64,000 bases of DNA. Origin: Halotia branconii CENA392. Its GTDB lineage: Bacteria; Cyanobacteriota; Cyanobacteriia; Cyanobacteriales; Nostocaceae. The first letter of the stretch is position 1; each line of letters starts with the position of its first letter. Under the pieces are notes generated by a model. It did no database searches and was not told the DNA's origin. It saw nothing but the letters and a program-made list of their open reading frames with translations. The translations under genes and the position numbers were made by a program. Of this stretch, positions 26,850 to 34,067 are shown one piece after another. The stretch covers positions 4,381,455-4,445,454 of the forward strand of contig NZ_CP124543.1 in assembly GCF_029953635.1 (NCBI RefSeq), written 5' to 3'.

Positions 26850-27875
26850 TTATAACCTAGCAGCGCATAAAGCAGCCCCTATTAGCCCCACTTGGGGATT
26901 GAGAATAATATATACAGGTATTTCTTCAAGGATAGGACGCATTCTACCTTTTTGAGTGAAATTGAGCAGGAAATTGCTGTTTTGGATTAAAGGAAGTATT
27001 TTAGGTGCAATGCCACCGGCAACGTATAAGCCGCCGTAGGGTAGAAGTTTAAGGGCAAGATTTCCGGCTTCTGCACCGTAAGCCTCTATAAATAATTGTA
27101 AAGTTTGTTCTGAAAGGCGATCGCTTTTTTGTAATGCTGCTTTACCAATAGCAGCACCAGGATCAACACTTTTTTCTTGTTGTCCTGCTTCTTGTTCCCA
27201 AGTTCTAATAATTTGGGCAATTTCTGGTGATTCGGTGGCTATTTTGCGATCGCGCAGAAATTGGTAAATTGCGACAATTCCCAATCCAGAAACTACTCGT
27301 TCTACAGAAACACGCTGGATATCATGTTTATCCAGCAGATATTTTAAGAGTTGAAACTCTAACTCGGTACGGGGGGCAAAATCAGCGTGTCCACCTTCGG
27401 AGGGAAAAACTTGATGCTGATTTCCTTGTTTCATTAAAAAGCCTTGTCCTAAGCCAGTACCAGCACCAATAATGGCAATAGGGGCATCGGGTTTGGGTTT
27501 GCCAACTTGTAAAGTTAGTAGGTCTTGTTTATTTAAACCAAAAATACCATAACCAACAGCAGCAAAGTCATTGATTAAAGAAATTGAGGCGATGCCTAAT
27601 TCTTGTTCGAGGCGTTGGGTATCTAAGAACCATGCCAAATTAGTCAGCTTGGCGGTATTATTAACCACTGGCCCAGCGATCGCAAAACAAGCTTTTTGTG
27701 GTGTTGGTGTTTTAGCTTTTTGCAAAAACTGCTGCACCATCGGCACTAAATCAGGAAAGTCACCACTAAGATAAACTTCTTCACAAATAGTATGTAACCC
27801 TGATGAATCTGAGGTTTCAACTAAACGTAAAATAGTTTTTGTGCCGCCAGTGTCTCCTGCTAATAATAAGGTCAT
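26850..27875 (-). CDS. glk: Glucokinase
   Basis: The protein has 341 residues, normal for bacterial glucokinase. The phosphate-binding motif LLLAGDTGGTKTILRL opens the protein. SLINDFAAVGYGI, GAGTGLGQGFL and the sugar-binding FPSEGGHADFAPR follow, then LYVAGGIAPKI near the end. It phosphorylates glucose with ATP in the cytosol. It lies 21 bp downstream of a histidine phosphatase on the same strand, and the two are likely cotranscribed. Confidence 0.95.
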   Translation of the reverse strand: MTLLLAGDTGGTKTILRLVETSDSSGLHTICEEVYLSGDFPDLVPMVQQFLQKAKTPTPQKACFAIAGPVVNNTAKLTNLAWFLDTQRLEQELGIASISLINDFAAVGYGIFGLNKQDLLTLQVGKPKPDAPIAIIGAGTGLGQGFLMKQGNQHQVFPSEGGHADFAPRTELEFQLLKYLLDKHDIQRVSVERVVSGLGIVAIYQFLRDRKIATESPEIAQIIRTWEQEAGQQEKSVDPGAAIGKAALQKSDRLSEQTLQLFIEAYGAEAGNLALKLLPYGGLYVAGGIAPKILPLIQNSNFLLNFTQKGRMRPILEEIPVYIILNPQVGLIGAALCAARL

Positions 27876-27896
27876 ACCAGTTATAGTTAATGGGAA

Positions 27897-28544
27897 TTAG
27901 TTAAATCGAATTACTTCTTCTATATGAGTCAAATGGGAAGTGTCACCTTTTAGTTCTAGCAACCATTCTGGATCTTGACGCACGACTTTTACTAAGGAAC
28001 ACAGGGAAGCCTTAACTTCTGTTTTGGCAATTTCCCCTACTAACCCCATTGCCCCACCTAATACGGAAGCACCATGTCCTACAAGTAGAATATCGTGTGG
28101 GAAGAACTCTGTAGATAAACATCTAGCGGCTTGCCCAGAACGTTCGCGCACTTTTTCGTGAGTTTCAGGATATTTAGCCGCGATACGTGAGGTGTAGCTA
28201 GTATCAATTCTGGGGAATAATTCTGCTAGCGCCCAAACTGACAGTCTTTCTGGTTCCTCTGTCATCCAAGCAGGGTTAAGCCATTCACTTAAGCCTGTTT
28301 CTAATTTAATGGGTAAATTTAGCACTTGGGCGATCGCATTGGCTGTTTGTACTGTCCGCAAGAAAGGAGAAGCGAAAATATGGGCAATTCGTTCTCTTTT
28401 TAAGCGTTTAGCTAACTGCTGTGCTTGGATAATTCCGTCATCAGACAAAGGTGGATCGTAGCGTCGTTCTGCGGTGAGAAACCAATCAGGATTTACAAAG
28501 TCGAGGCGGTTGGCGTGTCTTGCGATCCAGACTATTTGACTCAT
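27897..28544 (-). CDS. Histidine phosphatase family protein (phosphoglycerate mutase-like)
   Basis: The protein has 215 residues. The phosphohistidine motif is present as VWIARHANRLD (RHA instead of the usual RHG). The supporting motifs are FASPFLRTVQTANAIA and the second histidine in LLVGHGASVLGG. The substrate is unknown; members include sugar-phosphate phosphatases and mutases. Pairing with glucokinase suggests a role in sugar-phosphate metabolism, which is inference. Confidence 0.9.
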   Translation of the reverse strand: MSQIVWIARHANRLDFVNPDWFLTAERRYDPPLSDDGIIQAQQLAKRLKRERIAHIFASPFLRTVQTANAIAQVLNLPIKLETGLSEWLNPAWMTEEPERLSVWALAELFPRIDTSYTSRIAAKYPETHEKVRERSGQAARCLSTEFFPHDILLVGHGASVLGGAMGLVGEIAKTEVKASLCSLVKVVRQDPEWLLELKGDTSHLTHIEEVIRFN

Positions 28545-28680
28545 GAGTTTTTATATATTTTCCCCTAGCTAAAGCCTTGGGCTACACAAAATAGAACCAC
28601 GCTTAAGTAGGCTTTCAATTTAATATACTCTGATGATGAGGAGCTTTGTCTAGTAAAAAGTCGTTATGCTTGTCAGCCCT

Positions 28681-28816
28681 CAATACTGCTCGGTTAAGCT
28701 CAAAAAGCTTAATATTTGTAGGTTGGGTTGAGGAACGAAACCCAACATGTCTGGGGTTTTTTTGGGTTTCACTTCGTTTAACCCAACCTACAATGATCCT
28801 TAAGCGAGTAGTATTG
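28681..28816. mobile_element. 136-bp MITE with 18-bp terminal inverted repeats and a 10-bp target duplication
   Basis: The left end CAATACTGCTCGGTTAAG and right end CTTAAGCGAGTAGTATTG pair at 16 of 18 positions. The element is flanked on both sides by TGTCAGCCCT (28671-28680 and 28817-28826), a target-site duplication. Inside is a second palindrome, TTGTAGGTTGGGTT (28716-28729) with its exact complement at 28780-28793. It is non-coding and occupies most of the gap 28545-28864. Confidence 0.92.
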
Positions 28817-28864
28817 TGTCAGCCCTAGTTTTACGTCTGTTTTAATCGTAATTAGGAATTATCA

Positions 28865-29335
28865 ATGGCACTCAAAGTTTTTCAGCTACTAGCAGTTATT
28901 TTAATGGGCGTACAGTTGGGCGTTTCTTACGCACACTTTATGCAGATGCCAGGAAAGTTATCATTGCCTCTTGATTGCTACATCTTGGTACAAAATCAAG
29001 TAATTAGCTATAAAGTCAAATTATCTTTCATTGAGATTCCATCTCTCATTTCTGCTGGGCTAGCAACTATTTTAATTCGTCGCCAGCGAAAGTCTTTTTG
29101 GCTAACTTTAGTTGGATTAGCTTGTATGATTTTGATGTTGATTGTTTGGGCATTATTTATTCAACCACTCAATCAGCAAATTGATAATTGGACTTTGCTC
29201 ACTGCTCCCACTAATTGGTCTACTCTTCGTTATCAGTGGCATTTTTATCATTTAATTCGTCTGGGAATATCATTTATAGGAATGGCAGCACTTACCGCTT
29301 CATTATTATTTGATAAAGCCAAGTCTCGCGTATAA
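28865..29335 (+). CDS. DUF1772-type membrane protein
   Basis: The protein has 156 residues with four hydrophobic segments: VFQLLAVILMGVQLGVSYAH, IEIPSLISAGLATILI, FWLTLVGLACMILMLIVWALF and ISFIGMAALTASLLF. The pattern SYAHFMQMPGK and WHFYHLIRLGIS suggests DUF1772. The function is unknown. It is convergent with the methyltransferase gene 12 bp away. Confidence 0.75.
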   Translation: MALKVFQLLAVILMGVQLGVSYAHFMQMPGKLSLPLDCYILVQNQVISYKVKLSFIEIPSLISAGLATILIRRQRKSFWLTLVGLACMILMLIVWALFIQPLNQQIDNWTLLTAPTNWSTLRYQWHFYHLIRLGISFIGMAALTASLLFDKAKSRV

Positions 29336-29347
29336 AAAATTTTGGAT

Positions 29348-30043
29348 TCATCTATCTGAATTTACACGTAACATTTGATTGCCATTTTTCTGAAATTCGT
29401 AAGGGACTTTTTTAATTTCTACTGAATATCCTTGCTTTTTTAATTCATTAATTACTGGATTTAACCAAGGCGATGTTTCACCTGATATATTCAATAATGG
29501 AAAAACCCGTACTTCCTTAGCAACTCTGCACATTTCTAAAATTGATGATAAATGAAATGCTTCTAAAAAGTTATCGGAATAAGTAAATAATAAGTGGGAA
29601 CATAAAGCTAAATCAAACTGATTTGTGACAAACGGTAATATAGGTAGTTCATCTTTTATATAGCGTTTTTCTATAATTCCTATAGGAAAATCCGCCAAAA
29701 ATTGCTGCATTGCCGCCATGCGAATTGCGCCCATTTGTTCTGGCGACTGGATATCTTGCCAAATATAATATTCTTGATTGGCTTTAACACCTTCGACGAC
29801 TGTTTCATAAGTATCTTCAATCCGTTTACTAATTTCATCGGCTGTAAATTGATAAATTGGATCGCAAGAAATAACTTTATAGCCTTGAAGTGTCATTTCT
29901 GCGTTGAAACTAGCAGGCCCACCAGCACAATCAAGTATATTTAATTTGAGTTCTTCAGGAGTTAAATTAAACATTTTGACGTATTCCTTCATCGAACGCC
30001 CCCAAGGAATAACGTTTTCCAGTTTAAAAACCATTCGGCTCAA
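29348..30043 (-). CDS. Class I SAM-dependent methyltransferase
   Basis: The protein has 231 residues. The SAM-binding start is LNILDCAGGPASFNAEMTLQGYKVISCDPIY, followed by FDLALCSHLLFTYSDNF. The glycine motif (DCAGGPAS) is slightly unusual but fits a family seen in cyanobacteria. The substrate is unknown. A truncated Uma2 gene sits immediately upstream on the same strand (3-bp gap). Confidence 0.85.
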   Translation of the reverse strand: MSRMVFKLENVIPWGRSMKEYVKMFNLTPEELKLNILDCAGGPASFNAEMTLQGYKVISCDPIYQFTADEISKRIEDTYETVVEGVKANQEYYIWQDIQSPEQMGAIRMAAMQQFLADFPIGIIEKRYIKDELPILPFVTNQFDLALCSHLLFTYSDNFLEAFHLSSILEMCRVAKEVRVFPLLNISGETSPWLNPVINELKKQGYSVEIKKVPYEFQKNGNQMLRVNSDR

Positions 30044-30046
30044 CTC

Positions 30047-30283
30047 CTACAATTTTAACCATCCAAATAATTGTCTTACAGTCAATTGCAAATTACTAAC
30101 TAAATCAAGAACTGGTAATACTTCATGTTCTTCTTGTTGAAGTTCCGGTTGCTGTTGTTGGGGATAGACTAAAACCGATCGCTCCTCTGGATCAATCAAC
30201 CATCCGAAACTACTACCGTATTTGAGACAGTGCAAAATATTTCCGGTGACTTTCGTTTGATTTTGATCTGGTGAAAGAATTTC
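30047..30283 (-). pseudogene. Uma2-family (DUF820) gene remnant, 3' part only
   Basis: Reading from about 30282 to the stop at 30047 gives AEILSPDQNQTKVTGNILHC, KYGSSFGWLIDPEERSVLVY and a C-terminal LTVRQLFGWLK. This is the second half of a Uma2 PD-(D/E)XK-like protein, including the ILSP motif, in one frame and without internal stops. The N-terminal half is missing: upstream the frame runs into a stop within the repeat that starts at 30284. The ATG at 30235 lies inside the domain and is not a real start. Confidence 0.85.
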
Positions 30284-30430
30284 GGCGTTGCTGAATCATG
30301 GGATGAAGCACGATGTATTGAAATCTTAAACTCCTTATTCTCTCTGCGCCTCTGTCTTGAAAAGTTTGTTACGGAGGGAAACCCTCCTGACAACTTTTCG
30401 CTGCGCCTCTGCGTGAGATAAATCATCCCG
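30284..30430. repeat. Composite repeat that truncates the Uma2 gene
   Basis: It begins gcgttgctgaatcatgggat, an end related to the 89-bp repeat. It then has ctgcgcctctgtctt, aagtttgttacggagggaaac, cctcctgacaacttttcgctg, and closes with aatcatcccgca. The same middle words occur inverted at 54503-54720, where extra sequence separates them. Confidence 0.7.
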
Positions 30431-30487
30431 CAATTATGTTAGGGGTTTAGTTGGTAATTTCACCATCTATTTTTGCCTTTCAAGTCT

Positions 30488-31246
30488 TCATCCCAAATAA
30501 GCTTTTTTGACTCGTTCATCACTAATTAATTCTGATGCTACACCTGTCAAAGTTATAGAACCAGCTTCTAAAACATATCCGCGATCGGCAATTTGTAGAG
30601 CTAAATGAGCATTTTGTTCAACTAACAAAATAGTCACGCCAGTAGCACGTAAGTTTTCAATAATTGAGAAAATTTCTCGAACGATCGCAGGTGCTAAACC
30701 CAGGCTAGGTTCATCTAAAAGCAGTAGTTTTGGTCTACTCATTAAAGCACGGGCGATCGCTAGCATTTGTTGTTCACCACCGCTGAGGGTTCCTGCTAGT
30801 TGATTACGTCTTTGTGCCAAGCGTGGAAACAATTCAAATTGATGCTGAATATCTGCTTTTATTTCTGCTTTATTGGAACGAATATAAGCACCTAAAAGTA
30901 AATTATCTAAAACTGTTTGCTTCGCTAACACTCTGCGTCCTTCTGGACAGTGGGCGATACCAATTTTGACGATCTTATGGACTGGGCGGCGAGTAATATT
31001 GCGTCCATTGTAGATAATTTCACCACTTCTAGGATTAACTATTTTAGATATAGCCCGGAGTGTGGTAGTTTTACCAGCACCATTTGCACCAATTAAAGTA
31101 ACTACCTCACCTTTTTGAATAGTTAAGTTAATTTTTTTGAGAGCCTGAATACCGCCATAATTAACATTAAGGTCTTGAATTTCTAATATTGTAAATTTTG
31201 GTTGCTCATCTATGTTCATCTGGAGTTTACATCTAGAAATGTTCAA
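30488..31246 (-). CDS. livF: Branched-chain/neutral amino-acid ABC transporter ATPase (LivF/NatE type)
   Basis: The protein has 252 residues; an internal ATG at 31219 could be the start. Walker A GANGAGKTT, signature LSGGEQQ, Walker B LLLLDEPSLGLAP and the H-loop LLVEQNAH are intact. The order CPEGRRVL, NLLLGAY and ELFPRLAQR is typical of LivF. In Nostoc the N-I system uses a LivF-type NatE. The permeases, binding protein and LivG partner are not in this window, so the gene is an orphan here. Confidence 0.88.
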   Translation of the reverse strand: MNISRCKLQMNIDEQPKFTILEIQDLNVNYGGIQALKKINLTIQKGEVVTLIGANGAGKTTTLRAISKIVNPRSGEIIYNGRNITRRPVHKIVKIGIAHCPEGRRVLAKQTVLDNLLLGAYIRSNKAEIKADIQHQFELFPRLAQRRNQLAGTLSGGEQQMLAIARALMSRPKLLLLDEPSLGLAPAIVREIFSIIENLRATGVTILLVEQNAHLALQIADRGYVLEAGSITLTGVASELISDERVKKAYLG

Positions 31247-31297
31247 TACTTATACCATGTCTCGTTAATCAAGCTGAATAAAAAATATTGGTAATTA

Positions 31298-31331
31298 GGG
31301 CTTTAGTCCTGACTTTGGGGACTAAAGTCCC
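31298..31331. repeat. Palindrome of the gggactttagtccc family
   Basis: gggctttagtcc and ggactaaagtccc are near-complementary with a short loop. It lies between the U32 gene stop and livF start, both on the minus strand. It may act as a weak terminator after livF, and this palindrome type is frequent in cyanobacterial intergenic DNA. Confidence 0.5.
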
Positions 31332-31346
31332 TACTACAAACTGCAA

Positions 31347-33917
31347 TTATGACCGAATTGCAGACACTTCCATAGAACCACGAGTTACCCCTAATTGATT
31401 TTGCAATTTCAACTCTCGCCAGAGTTGAGAACCTGTAATTTCACCTTGTAGTAGTTGGCGGTAGCAATGTATTGTTTTGCTTACTTGTTCTGGTGTTTCA
31501 TTCACAAATTCAATGCGGAAGTGGCGTAAACCAATGTTTATCAGACGTTGTATATACTCGGCTCCAGTTTGGGCAGTACCATTAAATACAGTATTACGAC
31601 AACCGACATCTGCTTTGAGAACGTGTTCACTACCCACGCGGTCTTTTAACTTCACCTCGTGTTTATCACAAGGTCGTCCACAGTTAGTGTAGTCTGTCCC
31701 TGTAGAGAGGAAGGCACAAAAAACACAATGCTCCATGTGAAACATTGGTATATGTTGGTGGATTGTCGCTTCAAACCACTGGGGAGGACAACTAGTAAGC
31801 AAATCTTCCAATTGATTAATGTTCAAGTCGTAGGATGCTGTTAACCGTTCTAAACCGAAGCGCTGGTGAAAGTAATCTGCTGTTAAGAGGTTGGTAATAT
31901 TTAGTGAAAAATCACCAATACAACGGTCTGTGCCAAAAAATTGCAGTTGGTCATAATTTCGTACCAGATAACCATCTGCCTCTGAGGCGCATACTTGTTG
32001 CAAAATCCAGTTTTCTCCAGGTTTAGTAATGCGGGGTGGTGCAACCCAGATGGTGGAGTTTTGATTTTGTTGACGTACTAGCTGCACCGCTTCTTTGTAA
32101 GCGCGGGGGTCTTCAAATTCACAGTAAAGTGTCTCAATACCAGCTTTTAGGGCAGCTTGGAGTTGTTTGAGGTTTCGTACCAGAACTATAAGTGAAGGGG
32201 ATAAGGAAGATGATGGAGATGAAGGGGGAAGTAAATCTTGAAAAGAAACATCAGAATGCAATTGCCAGCGTTTGGGTTGAATCCGCAACTCCTCTAACTG
32301 CACGACTATCTCCCGCCGCATTCGGTTCAACTCACTTACAGGCAACATCGCAGCACCAATGAGATGATTTTCTAGCGACCCCAAATAAAACGGAGTATTA
32401 CCCAGACGACCTAACTGTGATTGCAAACGTTCAGTGGTCAGGGGTTTAGTGTGTGCCTCTACCAGAGAAATAGCAGATTCCATCTGGATAATATTACCAA
32501 GTTCATCGCGGGCGATCGCAATTAATGGTTGACCAACTTCTCCATGAACTTCTAAATAAATAGGACGCTGAAATTGGGGATTATCCCCAGCAAAACTCTG
32601 ACGCAGTTGTTTATCGAGTTCTGGATCACTGGTTTTCCAAACTTTATCACCTACATGTATCCGACGAAAATTCAGGTCGTCCCGGCCAAAATTTAGTACA
32701 GTTTCCTGACCTTTGTGTACCACCCCATAAACCCGACCGCCTTCTTCCTTACCCTCTGGATGACCACAGTCAAAAACAATTCCGTCTCCTGGTTTGACTG
32801 GCGCTTTCAGTTTAAGTGTCACCTCTTCGTTGCGAATACGAGTGACTTCACCTAGATAAACCCCGCGCTTTTTACCAAAACGGGCGTGAACTAATTCTTG
32901 ATTATTAATTCCATCAAACCAACCTGTGTAGAGTCCACGAGAGAATGCCATCTCTAGATTGTAGCGTTCTGGATCTATTCGACTTTTCCCTGAAACTGAG
33001 AGGGCAGCTTTTATCCCCCCTTCCCTTGTAGAGAAGGTGGTTAGGGGGTTAGGTCTTTCTAATTCTGCGATCGCCCGATCTAAAGCTTGCCGATAAACAC
33101 GGGTAACATTGGCAACATATTCTGGGGCTTTCAAACGACCTTCAACTTTCAAAGAAGTTACACCTGACTTGACCAAATCTGGCAGTACTTCCAACCCCGC
33201 CAAATCTTGAGGACTCAGTAAGTATTTGCGTTCCCCTAAATCTACAACTTCCCCATCAGCAATTAACTCATAAGGCATTCGGCAAGCTTGGGCGCATTCG
33301 CCCCGATTCGCAGAACGTCCGCCTAAAGCTTCACTTGTTAAACACTGACCAGAATACGCCACACACAAAGCACCGTGGACAAAAACTTCCAAGGGTAGCG
33401 AAGTATCCTGTTTAGTAATTTGCTGCTGAATTTTATTGATTTCTTTCAAAGAACATTCACGCGCCAGTACCACCAAATGACAGCCCAAAGACTTAGCAAA
33501 TTCCACCCCAGCAGCGCTAGTGATGGTCATTTGCGTAGATGCATGAATCGGGAAATCGGGCGATAAGTAACGGATGAGACGACAGATACCTACATCCTGC
33601 ACAATCACTGCATCTACACCTGCTGCAATAATTGTGCAGAGATATTGCTGTGCCTGTGCTAGTTCTTTGGGAAATATTAATGTATTGACGGTGACATAGC
33701 CTTTTACACCCCGATGGTGCAGAAATTGCATTAGTTGCGGTAAGTCCGACTCCGTGAAATTTTGCGCCCGCATCCTAGCGTTGAACTTATCCAAACCAAA
33801 ATAGATCGCATCAGCCCCATTTTCTACAGCAGCTTTGGCACATTCCCAATTACCTGCCGGTGCAAGGAGTTCAGGACGTTGAAGAAAGGGTTGGAAAATG
33901 GGGCGATCGCTTTTCAT
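31347..33917 (-). CDS. U32 family peptidase / RlhA-like protein with DUF3656
   Basis: The protein has 856 residues, longer than E. coli RlhA (about 650). The U32 core occupies about 10-420: RPELLAPAGNWECAKAAVEN near the start, then the signature EVFVHGALCVAYSGQC...GGRSANRGECAQACRMPYEL whose cysteines fit an iron-sulfur site. A DUF3656-type region and a C-terminal Cys cluster (MEHCVFCAFLS...NCGRPCDKH) follow. Relatives hydroxylate 23S rRNA C2501 (RlhA) or ubiquinone; true peptidase activity is doubtful. Residues around 295-310 come from a repeat insertion (33011-33054). It is monocistronic. Confidence 0.88.
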   Translation of the reverse strand: MKSDRPIFQPFLQRPELLAPAGNWECAKAAVENGADAIYFGLDKFNARMRAQNFTESDLPQLMQFLHHRGVKGYVTVNTLIFPKELAQAQQYLCTIIAAGVDAVIVQDVGICRLIRYLSPDFPIHASTQMTITSAAGVEFAKSLGCHLVVLARECSLKEINKIQQQITKQDTSLPLEVFVHGALCVAYSGQCLTSEALGGRSANRGECAQACRMPYELIADGEVVDLGERKYLLSPQDLAGLEVLPDLVKSGVTSLKVEGRLKAPEYVANVTRVYRQALDRAIAELERPNPLTTFSTREGGIKAALSVSGKSRIDPERYNLEMAFSRGLYTGWFDGINNQELVHARFGKKRGVYLGEVTRIRNEEVTLKLKAPVKPGDGIVFDCGHPEGKEEGGRVYGVVHKGQETVLNFGRDDLNFRRIHVGDKVWKTSDPELDKQLRQSFAGDNPQFQRPIYLEVHGEVGQPLIAIARDELGNIIQMESAISLVEAHTKPLTTERLQSQLGRLGNTPFYLGSLENHLIGAAMLPVSELNRMRREIVVQLEELRIQPKRWQLHSDVSFQDLLPPSSPSSSLSPSLIVLVRNLKQLQAALKAGIETLYCEFEDPRAYKEAVQLVRQQNQNSTIWVAPPRITKPGENWILQQVCASEADGYLVRNYDQLQFFGTDRCIGDFSLNITNLLTADYFHQRFGLERLTASYDLNINQLEDLLTSCPPQWFEATIHQHIPMFHMEHCVFCAFLSTGTDYTNCGRPCDKHEVKLKDRVGSEHVLKADVGCRNTVFNGTAQTGAEYIQRLINIGLRHFRIEFVNETPEQVSKTIHCYRQLLQGEITGSQLWRELKLQNQLGVTRGSMEVSAIRS
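33011..33054 (-). repeat. ccccccttccctt/ggttaggggg repeat inside the U32 gene
   Basis: atccccccttcccttgtaga plus gaaggtggttagggggttag has the composition of the common Nostocales 'ccctaacccc...aaggggaggg' repeat. It is read in frame as a short insert (PNPLTTFSTREGGIK) between two conserved parts of the protein. Confidence 0.5.
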
Positions 33918-34067
33918 CAGGCTTGGGGTTAAGTAGCACCGTAATGATTTTATCTAAGATAGTCGGCAATGGTGGGGGAGGGGAGGCGATGCACTTACCC
34001 GCACTGGTGTCTTAATTTGCCTTTAAATGATAAAAGATGATATTTTCCCCGTAATTATTGAATTCAA

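Noticed and set aside
28646..28828. 60-codon frame upstream of the DUF1772 gene
   Set aside because: It lies within the MITE at 28681-28816.
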